DNA from: Treponema sp.
GTDB lineage: Bacteria > Spirochaetota > Spirochaetia > Treponematales > Breznakiellaceae
DNA: 49,670 bases
Reading direction: 5' to 3'
Assembly (NCBI GenBank): GCA_031281025.1
Contig: JAITFY010000115.1
Span: forward strand, 1-49,670
How positions within the stretch are numbered: position 1 is the first letter of the stretch; every line of letters starts with the position of its first letter. Below are positions 1 to 8,733 of this stretch, one piece after another. The notes beneath the pieces are model-generated. The model did no database searches, was not told the origin of the DNA, and saw only the letters and a list, made by a program, of their open reading frames with translations. Both the position numbers and the translations under genes were made by a program.

Positions 1-37
1 GCATTTTATTTAGTAGGTGCATTTTATATAGATCTAG

Positions 38-153
38 CAGAAATGAATGCCTGTTAGGTTTGCTTGGGGTCCTGTCAGGGAAACAAAGCACCGGACAAGC
101 CGGTACTTTTTTCCCTGCCACCCCTCAAGCAGCTTATTAGGCATTCATTTCTG
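38..153. repeat. Long near-continuous inverted repeat / candidate structured RNA upstream of rsmG
   Basis: Outer arms CAGAAATGAATGCCT (38-52) and AGGCATTCATTTCTG (139-153) are perfectly complementary. Inner arms also pair: TGCTTG 61-66/CAAGCA 126-131, GGGGT 66-70/ACCCC 120-124, CAGGGAA 76-82/TTCCCTG 111-117, and ACCGG 90-94/CCGGT 100-104. Confidence 0.75.
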
Positions 154-166
154 AAGTTATTATTAC

Positions 167-886
167 ATGCAACAACATCATGATATGGATTTTTGGCGTT
201 CTCTCCTCTTAGAAGGTATCTTGGCATTGCAAAGCAGTGACAAAGACATTGAACGTGTTATTGATCGCACTGGTGATTTGGTTTTGGGGCTTGAACGTTA
301 TATAAGGGAGATTGAGCTTTTTAATTCGGCTTATGGGCTGGTGGGCGCCAGCGATACTGAAGAGTTGATCATCAAACATATATTAGATTCTCTTGCGCCA
401 CTTGGGATTATTTCCCGCCTGCTTGCGGACGAAATACACACTTCCCCTATTCAAATAGCTGATGTGGGTTCTGGCGCAGGGTTGCCGGGTATTCCGCTTG
501 CTGTTGCTCTGCCGCTTTGCGAGTTTTCTCTTATTGAGCGTATGGGGCGCAGGGTGGGGTTTCTTTGTAACACTAAGGCAGTTCTTTCGCTTTCTAATGT
601 CACAATCGAAGAAAGCGACATCGAAAAAATTGCAAATGAACGGGGCTTTAATGGGCGTTTTAACCTTGTTACTTTTCGTGCTTTTAAGCCTCTGGAGCCG
701 AAATTGCTTAAATCATTATTAAACGTTTGTGCGCCCGGCGGCTTGATTGCAGCTTACAAGGGGAAACGGGAAAAAATTGAAGCAGAAATGCTGCCGTTGC
801 GCGAACTCTGTGGACAGTGGGAAGCAATTCCATATACGGTACCTTTTCTTGATGAAGAGCGGCATCTGTTGGTGATACGGAGATAG
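167..886 (+). CDS. rsmG: 16S rRNA (guanine527-N7)-methyltransferase RsmG/GidB
   Basis: Motif IADVGSGAGLPGIPLAVALP and RAFKPLEPKLLK; length fits the family. Confidence 0.9.
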   Translation: MQQHHDMDFWRSLLLEGILALQSSDKDIERVIDRTGDLVLGLERYIREIELFNSAYGLVGASDTEELIIKHILDSLAPLGIISRLLADEIHTSPIQIADVGSGAGLPGIPLAVALPLCEFSLIERMGRRVGFLCNTKAVLSLSNVTIEESDIEKIANERGFNGRFNLVTFRAFKPLEPKLLKSLLNVCAPGGLIAAYKGKREKIEAEMLPLRELCGQWEAIPYTVPFLDEERHLLVIRR

Positions 887-898
887 GGATTATTTGTC

Positions 899-1312
899 TC
901 ACTTTAATAGAGCAAGAAATTCTTCCGGTGTTATTGCTTTAGTTATGCTTTTTTTAAAATCCTTGATGTTTTTTGTTAAAATATATTCTGCTTTAATCTT
1001 TTCTGATGATACTTCAATTATAGCATCTTCATAGTCATTTATCTCTGAAACTAATGCTTTATCCAGTATTTCCGCATTTATTTCTATGATTTCAAATCTA
1101 TTTATTATAGACGATAATGTCTTTTTTGTTTTTATTTTATCTTTTACAGATTTACTCAAAAAATAATATAGGGTTGCAATTTCGTGAGCGCAAATAAACC
1201 CTTTTATTTTTTCATTAAAGCAATATTCAAATAATTCCGCTGCTTTTTCGTGCCCTTCTCTTTTAAATAAAAAATCCATTAATATGTTAGTATCAATTAC
1301 TATTTTTTTCAT
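899..1312 (-). CDS. PIN-domain (VapC-like) toxin
   Basis: IDTNILMDFLF N-terminus, conserved E in HEIATLYYF, DYEDAIIE and ILTKNIKDF acidic motifs; overlaps the upstream small gene. Confidence 0.8.
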   Translation of the reverse strand: MKKIVIDTNILMDFLFKREGHEKAAELFEYCFNEKIKGFICAHEIATLYYFLSKSVKDKIKTKKTLSSIINRFEIIEINAEILDKALVSEINDYEDAIIEVSSEKIKAEYILTKNIKDFKKSITKAITPEEFLALLK

Positions 1313-1532
1313 GGAACATTCTCCGCAATTCTTTTTTATCAGGGACGTTTATCCCTTCGAATATTCCATATAATTCTTTAAAATCTTTTGGTAAAGTTGT
1401 TGTTTTTTGCTCTTTTAATCCGATAAAATAATCTTCAAATATTTTAGAAATTGGCTTATTGATTTTTCTTGAAAAAACGTGGGCAAAATCTGCTATACCA
1501 GAATCTATGCTTAAAGTTAATTTTCTGTTCAT
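1293..1532 (-). CDS. Antitoxin-like protein (DUF6364-like)
   Basis: 79 aa, MNRKLTLSIDSGIADFAHVFSRKINKPISKIFEDYF; overlaps the PIN gene by 20 bp. Confidence 0.7.
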   Translation of the reverse strand: MNRKLTLSIDSGIADFAHVFSRKINKPISKIFEDYFIGLKEQKTTTLPKDFKELYGIFEGINVPDKKELRRMFHEKNSN

Positions 1533-1543
1533 AGAACATCTCC

Positions 1544-1581
1544 TATACGTATATTATACTCATTTCATACGTATAAGTCAA
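1544..1581 (-). promoter_or_regulatory. Sigma70-like promoter of TA operon with two ATACGTAT palindromes
   Basis: Minus strand TTGACT (1581-1576), 17-bp spacer, TATAAT (1558-1553); palindromes at 1545-1552 and 1567-1574. Confidence 0.75.
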
Positions 1582-1595
1582 GCGCTTTTTTATGA

Positions 1596-1630
1596 TGAGC
1601 CTCCCAGAGGCAAGCCTCGGGGTATTAAAC
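1596..1630. repeat. Dispersed-repeat-like element encoding DEPPRGKPRGI in one frame
   Basis: gatgagcctcccagaggcaagcctcggggtatta with GAGGC-AA-GCCTC dyad; the ORF at 1459-1755 contains DEPPRGKPRGIKPD. Confidence 0.5.
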
Positions 1631-1647
1631 CAGACTTGCGAATGAAA

Positions 1648-2763
1648 TTACCTTACAACATTATCCGCTGGGGTGTAATCAAGTCCGTGAGCTTCTGCAA
1701 CTCCCTTGTACGTTACATGACCTTTATACACGTTAAGTCCCTGCATGAGTCCTGAGTCCTGTTTTAACGCCGGCTCTAGGCCCAGTTTTGCAATCTGTAA
1801 ACCGTAACGCAGTGTAGCGTTGCCCAATGCGTTTGTCGAGGTGTAAGAAACCGCACCCGGCATGTTGCCTACGCAGTAGTTAACCACGCCGTCTTTGATA
1901 AACACAGGATTGTCATGAGTCGTAGGACGGCTTGCCTCGCTGCAGCCGCCCTGATCGATGGCAACGTCAACAATTACAGAACCGTCTTTCATAACCGGCA
2001 GATGCTTGTTGCGGATAAGCTTTGGCGCTGCCGAACCGGGAACAAGAACTGCGCCTACAACCAAATCCGCTCTTGGAAGGATATCATCGATGTTTTCCGG
2101 TGTTGAATAAAGCGTGGTTATCTGGCTGCCGTAGATATCTTCCAGGTATTCAAGTCTGTCGTTGTCAAGGTCCACAACAGTAACATGGGCTCCCATGCCT
2201 ACAGCGATTTTTACAGCGCTTGAACCGACACCTCCTGCGCCCAACACTACGATTTCGGCGTGGGGAACTCCGGGTACGCCTGAAAGCAGTACGCCCCTTC
2301 CGCCCATTGGTTTTTCAAGGTACCTTGCCCCTATCTGTACAGCCAGGCGGCCTGCAATTTGGCTCATAGGCTTAAGACATGGGAGTTGCCCCTTATTGTC
2401 ACGAATAGTCTCGTATGCAATGGCGATACACTTTGCCTTTAGAAGAGCATCAACCTGCGGCCGGTCAGGGGCAAGATGTAAGTACGTGTAAATAATTTGA
2501 TTTTCGCGGATAAGGCCATACTCGCTTTCCAGCGGTTCTTTAACCTTCACAATTAAATCAGCTTCCGCCCATATGTCCCGGGCTGTCGTCATGATTTTTG
2601 CACCAGCTGCAATATACTGATCATTAGAATAACCGCAGCCTTCCCCGGCGCCTTTTTCCACAAAGACAGCATGCCCTGCATTTTTGTATGCCAACACTGC
2701 ATTTGGCGTAAGTCCTACACGGTATTCATGATTTTTTATTTCTTTTAAAGTTCCAACTTTCAT
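1648..2763 (-). CDS. ald: Alanine dehydrogenase
   Basis: MKVGTLKEIKNHEYRVGLTPNAV, HLAPDRPQ, VVLGAGGVGSSAVKIAVGMGAHVTVVD; 371 aa. Confidence 0.95.
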   Translation of the reverse strand: MKVGTLKEIKNHEYRVGLTPNAVLAYKNAGHAVFVEKGAGEGCGYSNDQYIAAGAKIMTTARDIWAEADLIVKVKEPLESEYGLIRENQIIYTYLHLAPDRPQVDALLKAKCIAIAYETIRDNKGQLPCLKPMSQIAGRLAVQIGARYLEKPMGGRGVLLSGVPGVPHAEIVVLGAGGVGSSAVKIAVGMGAHVTVVDLDNDRLEYLEDIYGSQITTLYSTPENIDDILPRADLVVGAVLVPGSAAPKLIRNKHLPVMKDGSVIVDVAIDQGGCSEASRPTTHDNPVFIKDGVVNYCVGNMPGAVSYTSTNALGNATLRYGLQIAKLGLEPALKQDSGLMQGLNVYKGHVTYKGVAEAHGLDYTPADNVVR

Positions 2764-2867
2764 TTTTTACCCCTACTAAAGAGTATAAAAAAAATCAAAG
2801 AAACACAATCTGTTTTACGAATATATCATTTTTTCTGTTACTTTGATATAATTTCCAGGGGTTCAAT

Positions 2868-3980
2868 ATGATAAATAACAAAGAAAAAACAATCGCTAAA
2901 TATACAAGGTTGATTATCCTTGGACTCATTTTAGGCGGAACAATGGTAATACATTATCTGCATATCAGCCTTGGGCCAAGGGTTCCGTCAGTTCATGCAC
3001 TTTGTCCTTTAGGGGGGCTTGAAAATCTGTGGGCATGGATTGGAGGAAATGCTAATTTACAAAAATTATTTAACGGTACCATGACTTTGTTTTTCTTCAT
3101 GCTGATTTTCGCAGTAGTTTTTGGCAGGGCATTCTGCGGTAACATCTGCCCATTTGGCGCATTGCAGGAATTTACCGGAAAAATTAAAAAAAGAAAATTG
3201 GCAGTGCCTCAAAAAGCCGACAGAATTTTAAGGCTTTTAAAATACTTGATATTGGTATTTATCACTGTCATGGCATGGATTACGGCTACAATTTGGATTT
3301 CCCCTTATGATCCGTATGCGGCTTTTGCTCATATCTGGACTGGAACAGAAATACTTGGTGAATACGGTGTAGGTTTTATTATCCTTGTAATAGTAATTGT
3401 CGCATCGATTTTTATTGACAGATTTTTTTGCAAATATTTATGCCCCGCAGGAGCTTTGTACGGCATCATTTCAAAAATAAGCCCAACAAAAATCAAGCGC
3501 AGTTCGTGTTCCATGTGCGGACAATGTTCAAAAGTTTGTCCAATGAATATTGATGTAACAAAAATCGATACGGTAAAATCTCCCGAGTGTATAAACTGTA
3601 CGCAATGTGTTGTTAAATGTCCATCAAAGTCCAACGATTTGCAGATAACCTTTTTCAAAAAAGCGGTTAAACCATTTGTTTTTATTGTTGCATCTGTATT
3701 GATATTTTTTGGGAGTTTATTTATTTTTCATAAAGCCGGAATATTTCAGATAACTATTCCCAGCCTTGAATCTGTAATGGAAAGTGGAAATTTCCTGCAA
3801 ATTGCCGACCTTCGTGGCAGTATAAGCATTCAGGACGGAGCTGAATATGTAGGAATGGAATTATCAGATTTTTATAATTTAATGGAGATTCCAGAAACAG
3901 TTCCAAAAGAAACACTTCTTAGAGAAGTTTCCAGCTTCGTGCCCGGCTGGGATTTTCATGTTATCAGAAACAGCAGGTAA
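2868..3980 (+). CDS. Membrane 4Fe-4S binding protein (NapH/polyferredoxin-like)
   Basis: CGNICPFGALQEF, CKYLCPAGALYG, CSMCGQCSKVCPMNI and CINCTQCVVKCPS motifs with multiple TM segments. Confidence 0.85.
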   Translation: MINNKEKTIAKYTRLIILGLILGGTMVIHYLHISLGPRVPSVHALCPLGGLENLWAWIGGNANLQKLFNGTMTLFFFMLIFAVVFGRAFCGNICPFGALQEFTGKIKKRKLAVPQKADRILRLLKYLILVFITVMAWITATIWISPYDPYAAFAHIWTGTEILGEYGVGFIILVIVIVASIFIDRFFCKYLCPAGALYGIISKISPTKIKRSSCSMCGQCSKVCPMNIDVTKIDTVKSPECINCTQCVVKCPSKSNDLQITFFKKAVKPFVFIVASVLIFFGSLFIFHKAGIFQITIPSLESVMESGNFLQIADLRGSISIQDGAEYVGMELSDFYNLMEIPETVPKETLLREVSSFVPGWDFHVIRNSR

Positions 3981-4093
3981 AAACCGCCAGCGTTTGTACC
4001 TTCCTGCGAGGAAAACGAGAACGAAGTATGAACTTCCAATAAAATGCAAATCGATAGATTGATTTTTTGCCATTCTCATGTTACAGTTACAGC

Positions 4094-4237
4094 ATGTTTC
4101 CAAATATCGAATTCAATGAATCAGCTTTTAAACATGATATAACTGAGGATAACATCCGATATGCAATGTGGCACCCGATCCATGAACAACTACTTGAATT
4201 ATATGAAAACAAGTGGTTGATTAAAAGAAATTTCTAA
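4094..4237 (+). pseudogene. Truncated toxin-like ORF (47 aa) of a TA pair
   Basis: Manual translation MFPNIEFNESAFKHDITEDNIRYAMWHPIHEQLLELYENKWLIKRNF*; resembles the N-terminal half of a ~90-aa toxin family; followed by an antitoxin-like gene. Confidence 0.5.
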
Positions 4238-4262
4238 ACCAGTTAATTATTTAGGAGAAAAT

Positions 4263-4499
4263 ATGGCAAGAATGACAGAAGAAGAAGCAAATGCTTTAGA
4301 TGAGGAAATAACAAATGCAGATATAACTCTCAAGCCAGGTAAAGGTGGTATATTTACCAGACAAAGAGAATTGATTGATGCTCTGGATCATGTAAGTGCT
4401 GATTATATCATGACACGTGCAATTGCCACAAAAAAAATGCCTTTGCAAATTCTCAGAGAAATGGTACACGAAAAAATTGTTTCAGGAGCTTCAGCTTAA
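4263..4499 (+). CDS. Antitoxin-like protein
   Basis: 78 aa, MARMTEEEANALDEEITNADITLKPGKGGIFTRQRELIDALDHVSADYIMTRAIATKK; RBS aggaga upstream. Confidence 0.6.
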   Translation: MARMTEEEANALDEEITNADITLKPGKGGIFTRQRELIDALDHVSADYIMTRAIATKKMPLQILREMVHEKIVSGASA

Positions 4500-4509
4500 T
4501 ATATTGATA

Positions 4510-7500
4510 ATGATTCATTCCAAGGAGTTAAAAGTGTACAAACCGGTTGATGCAAAAGTAAATTTCCCCAAACTTGAGGAAGAGATTCTTGAATTTTGGG
4601 AGTTGAATAAAATTTTCGAAAAATCCATATCACAGCGGGAAGGAAAACCGGAATTTGTTTTTTACGACGGCCCGCCCTTTGCAACAGGTTTGCCGCACTT
4701 TGGCCATTTTGTCCCCAGCACCATCAAGGACATTATCCCACGCTATCAGTGCATGAAAGGCAAAAAAGTTGAGAGGCGCTTTGGCTGGGACTGCCACGGC
4801 TTGCCCGTAGAAGCCCTGATCGAAAAAGAACTTGGCCTTAACTCAAAAACCACAATCGAAGAATACGGTATCGCAAACTTCAACGAAGCCTGCCGTGCCT
4901 CAGTACTCCGTTACGTTAAAGAATGGCGTCAAACAATCACACGGCTTGGGCGCTGGGTCGACTTTGACAATGACTACAAAACCATGGAAGCCGATTACAT
5001 GGAAACAATCTGGTGGATTGTCGCTACCCTCTGGGAAAAAGGCCTGCTCTACGAAGGCCACTACATCCTGCCGTACTGCCCCCGCTGTGCCACAGTACTC
5101 TCCAACCACGAACTCAACTTAGGCGGCTACAAAGATGTGCATGATCCATCAATAACCGTACGATTTAAAACCAAAAATGATTTTCCCTCCGACACATATT
5201 TCCTCGCCTGGACAACAACTCCTTGGACGCTTCCTTCAAACCTTGCGTTGGTTCTGGGCCCTGACATTGATTATGTTTTAATCGAAGATCCGGCAGCGTC
5301 TCATCATTATATATTGGCACAAGCCCGTTTAAGCGCATTTTACAAAAATGAATCTGATTATAAAATTGTATGGCAAAAAAAAGGTGCCGAGCTTGCAGGC
5401 ATTCAGTATGAGCCGCTCTTGCCGTATTTTAAGGATACACCTAACGCATTCCGCACATTCCTTGGCGATTATGTCACAACCCAGGATGGCACCGGCATTG
5501 TGCATACTGCTCCCGGTTTTGGCGAAGATGATGAGCGCGTACTTAGAGGAACAGGTATACCGGTAATCTGCCCGGTGGATGCTGAATGCCGCTTTACACA
5601 GGAGGTGTCCGATTTTGCCGGCCTCTTTGTCAAGGATGCAGACAAAGCAATAATCGAAAAACTTAAAACAGAAGGCAAACTTGTAAAACGTGATCAGTAT
5701 CTTCATGCGTACCCGCATTGCTGGAGATGTTCAAGCCCGCTCATTTACCGCGCTGTTGCATCGTGGTTTGTCGCAGTGGAAAAAATCAGGCAGGATTTAA
5801 TCGACGCTAACAACCAAATACACTGGGTTCCCGAACATATCAAACATGGCAGATTCGGTAAATGGCTGGAAGGAGCCCGCGACTGGGCAATCAGCAGAAG
5901 CCGCTTCTGGGGCAACCCTCTTCCCATTTGGCGCTGCGAGCCTTGTGGGAAAACCATTTGCATTGGCAGCCGTGCCGAATTGGAAAAACTTTCCGGCGTA
6001 TATCCACAAGACCTTCACAAACACTTTGTCGATGAAATCACCATTCCCTGCGAATGTGGTACAACAATGAATCGAATTCCTGAAGTTCTTGATTGCTGGT
6101 TTGAATCCGGCGCTATGCCCTATGCGCAGAATCACTACCCATTCGAAAACAAAGAATTTTTTGAAGCTCACTTTCCTTCTGATTTTATCAGCGAAGGGCT
6201 GGATCAAACACGCGGCTGGTTTTACACGCTCACTGTTCTTGCAGCGGCATTGTTCAAAAAGCCTGCCTTCAAAAACTGTATTGTTAACGGCCTCGTGCTC
6301 GCCACCGACGGCAAAAAAATGAGCAAAAGTCTTCGTAACTATACAGACCCCGGCGAAATAATAAACTCGTTTGGCGCAGACGCACTCAGGCTCTTTCTGG
6401 TACATTCAGCCGTAGTTAAAGCCGACGATCTTCGTTACAGCGATGAAGGTGTACGCGAAGTAATGAAAAGTATCATAATCCCGGTATGGAATGCGTACAG
6501 CTTTTTTGTTACCTATGCCAATATCGATAAGGTTACTGCAGAAGGCGCCCCAGAAAATCCTGTTAATCCACTCGACAAATGGATACTTTCGGAAACGCAA
6601 ACTCTCGTAGAAAAAGTTGGAAGCGCGCTTGATGTTTACGACTTAAGCCGCGCAGTTGATCCAATTTTACGTTTTATCGATTTGCTTAATAACTGGTATA
6701 TCCGCCGCTCCCGCAGACGTTTCTGGCGCAGTGAAAACGACAGCGATAAACTCGAAGCTTACGGCACTCTCTACGAAGCAATCAAAACGCTGGTAACAGT
6801 AGCGGCGCCCTTCATGCCGTTCACCACAGACGCTATCTGGCAGAACCTGCGGCTTGTTACCGATTCAGTGTCCGTACACCTTGTGGATTTTCCCGCAGCA
6901 AACGAAATACGCCGGGATAAATCGCTGGAGTTCCGCATGGCGGCAGTAATGTCAGCGGTTTCGATTGGCAGGTCGCTGCGTTCGCAGTACAGTATCAAAA
7001 TGCGCCAGCCTCTTCGCAAGGCCGAACTTGTTACACGTAATCAGGACGAAAAAAACTCGCTCATAGAAATGGCGGACATTATCCGCGAAGAACTCAATGT
7101 AAAGGAACTTGTTTTTTCCGATAACGAAGAAGCTCTTGTTGAATACGAAGTAAAAGCCAACTTCCGTTTATTGGGAAAAGAACTTGGCAAAGACATGAAG
7201 GTAGCAGCAGCCTGCATCGAGGCGTTAACATCCGCAGAAATACAAAGCGTTATCGAAGGCGCTTCTCTCTCCATTGACATTCCAGGCGAAGGCGGCACAA
7301 GAGCGCTGGAAATAACAGCGGAAAAGCTCGACATCCGCCGCATTGAAAAAGCAAACTTGCGAGTCCAAAACGAAGGTACTCTCACAGTCGGCCTTGACAC
7401 AGAGATAACAAGAGAGCTTTCAATGGAAGGCGACATCCGCGACTTAATCCGCGGTATACAAAACGCACGCAAAGAAATGGGTCTTGCCGTCACCGATCGT

Positions 7501-7671
7501 ATTGAACTTAACATACACGGCGCTGACTCGCTCAAAGAAGCCTGGGATCGATTCGGTGATTCTGTTGCCGCAGAAACACTCGCTGTCAAAACCGAATGGA
7601 AAAAAACAGACGGACAAATCCAAATTGAGGCAGGAGACGACAATTGGCTCGTGAAAATATTACAAGCATAA
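4510..7671 (+). CDS. ileS: Isoleucyl-tRNA synthetase
   Basis: PPFATGLPHFGHF (HIGH region), DWAISRSRFWGNPLPIW, KMSKSLRNYTDP; start reassigned to MIHSKELKVYKPVD. Confidence 0.95.
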   Translation: MIHSKELKVYKPVDAKVNFPKLEEEILEFWELNKIFEKSISQREGKPEFVFYDGPPFATGLPHFGHFVPSTIKDIIPRYQCMKGKKVERRFGWDCHGLPVEALIEKELGLNSKTTIEEYGIANFNEACRASVLRYVKEWRQTITRLGRWVDFDNDYKTMEADYMETIWWIVATLWEKGLLYEGHYILPYCPRCATVLSNHELNLGGYKDVHDPSITVRFKTKNDFPSDTYFLAWTTTPWTLPSNLALVLGPDIDYVLIEDPAASHHYILAQARLSAFYKNESDYKIVWQKKGAELAGIQYEPLLPYFKDTPNAFRTFLGDYVTTQDGTGIVHTAPGFGEDDERVLRGTGIPVICPVDAECRFTQEVSDFAGLFVKDADKAIIEKLKTEGKLVKRDQYLHAYPHCWRCSSPLIYRAVASWFVAVEKIRQDLIDANNQIHWVPEHIKHGRFGKWLEGARDWAISRSRFWGNPLPIWRCEPCGKTICIGSRAELEKLSGVYPQDLHKHFVDEITIPCECGTTMNRIPEVLDCWFESGAMPYAQNHYPFENKEFFEAHFPSDFISEGLDQTRGWFYTLTVLAAALFKKPAFKNCIVNGLVLATDGKKMSKSLRNYTDPGEIINSFGADALRLFLVHSAVVKADDLRYSDEGVREVMKSIIIPVWNAYSFFVTYANIDKVTAEGAPENPVNPLDKWILSETQTLVEKVGSALDVYDLSRAVDPILRFIDLLNNWYIRRSRRRFWRSENDSDKLEAYGTLYEAIKTLVTVAAPFMPFTTDAIWQNLRLVTDSVSVHLVDFPAANEIRRDKSLEFRMAAVMSAVSIGRSLRSQYSIKMRQPLRKAELVTRNQDEKNSLIEMADIIREELNVKELVFSDNEEALVEYEVKANFRLLGKELGKDMKVAAACIEALTSAEIQSVIEGASLSIDIPGEGGTRALEITAEKLDIRRIEKANLRVQNEGTLTVGLDTEITRELSMEGDIRDLIRGIQNARKEMGLAVTDRIELNIHGADSLKEAWDRFGDSVAAETLAVKTEWKKTDGQIQIEAGDDNWLVKILQA

Positions 7672-8723
7672 GGGGTTCTTTAGAATATTTCTCGCCGAGA
7701 CGCCAAGGCACCAAGAACGCCAAGTTTTTGTCCGAAAAATTTTTTACCTACTCAAAATTTATTTTAATTAGAATGATATTTTTTTTTTATATTAAATTTA
7801 TTCTTGGCGATCTTGGCGTTCTTTGCGCCTTGGCGAGAAAAAAAAATAGAAAACCTTTATTCCAAACAACATGTTTTATTGTTCTTTGTTTTTTGTTTTT
7901 TGCCTGTAAATCTGTGCCGCAATCTGCAGATTTGATCTTGAGTGACATGCAGGTTTTTCCGCTTGGCAGCGGCGCCAGTGCGTATATTTTTGCCAATGTC
8001 GAAGAAGCGAGTTCTATTCTTCAGCTTTTGCCAATAGAAGAGTTGAGAAACCGGCAAACAAGACAGATGCTGGAAAGAACGGATTTTATCGCTGCAGCTG
8101 TTTTTCCGCAGGAAAGCGGACAGCGTTTTCAGCTTGCGGCCTGGGGGGATTATCCCAATTCAAGAGCAAAGATGGCGTTCAGATTCAGCAAAAGCTGGAA
8201 AAGGCAGCGAGCTGCAACGGGGCAATCTTACTGGTATTCCGCCTTTAGCAAAACCTCAATTGGGATGACCTCCAGGCAGGCTTTTGTCGCTGTATCGTTA
8301 AGCGACAAACCCGCTGATCCGCACATGACAGGAGCATCAATACCAGAAGGATTTAACAATTTTAGCCGCGGGGCGCCTTTTTCCTGCTGGCTGGAGAACC
8401 CTGCTCCAATGTTATCAAGGTCTTTAAATAATGCTGGAATACCTATTCGTTTTCCTGTTCAGCAGCTCTTTTTTAATTTTTACCCGCGAACAGACGAACG
8501 ATATGAAGCAATGATAAGGCTTCAATTTGAAAATGCTTCTCAAACACGCGGCATGGCTGCTATCCTTAACCTTGCCGGTAATTTTGCATCTGATGATCCC
8601 AATACAGTAATTGCCGCACTCTTTTTTGCCAACCCGCCTGTTCAAAGCGGTAACAACCTGGACATTAAAACCGGCCCCTTGAGCGAAACTGAAGTTTTAA
8701 CGCTGCTTGAGATGTTTTTTTAG
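7644..8723 (+). CDS. Putative lipoprotein, unknown function (true start uncertain, probably inside or after the repeat)
   Basis: Lipobox-like CFIVLCFLFFACKS; the 5' part of the ORF passes through the inverted repeat. Confidence 0.6.
   Translation: MARENITSIRGSLEYFSPRRQGTKNAKFLSEKFFTYSKFILIRMIFFFYIKFILGDLGVLCALARKKNRKPLFQTTCFIVLCFLFFACKSVPQSADLILSDMQVFPLGSGASAYIFANVEEASSILQLLPIEELRNRQTRQMLERTDFIAAAVFPQESGQRFQLAAWGDYPNSRAKMAFRFSKSWKRQRAATGQSYWYSAFSKTSIGMTSRQAFVAVSLSDKPADPHMTGASIPEGFNNFSRGAPFSCWLENPAPMLSRSLNNAGIPIRFPVQQLFFNFYPRTDERYEAMIRLQFENASQTRGMAAILNLAGNFASDDPNTVIAALFFANPPVQSGNNLDIKTGPLSETEVLTLLEMFF
7691..7837. repeat. Inverted-repeat element of the 'CGCCAAG...CTTGGCG' type
   Basis: Left arm ctcgccgagacgccaaggcaccaagaacgccaag; right arm cttggcgatcttggcgttctttgcgccttggcgag is its approximate reverse complement. 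Confidence 0.8.
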
Positions 8724-8733
8724 CTAGAGCAGC

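Noticed and set aside
38-153. Hairpin as the bacterial SRP RNA (4.5S) or 6S RNA
   Set aside because: The conserved SRP apical sequence (GGAA loop with AGCAGC) is absent, and I could not recognise the 6S central bubble; left as an unassigned hairpin
462-722. ORFs overlapping rsmG and other strong genes on alternative frames (e.g. 462-722, 4832-5122, 5797-6405, 7041-7643)
   Set aside because: Out-of-frame or antisense shadows of well-supported genes; no independent start context or family signature
2868-3980. 4Fe-4S membrane protein as a novel redox system
   Set aside because: Standard NapH/polyferredoxin-like architecture with a recognisable C-terminal extension; no unusual partner genes
4417-4509. 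N-terminal 31 aa of the IleRS ORF
   Set aside because: Overlaps the antitoxin gene out of frame; the ATG at 4510 fits the family N-terminus
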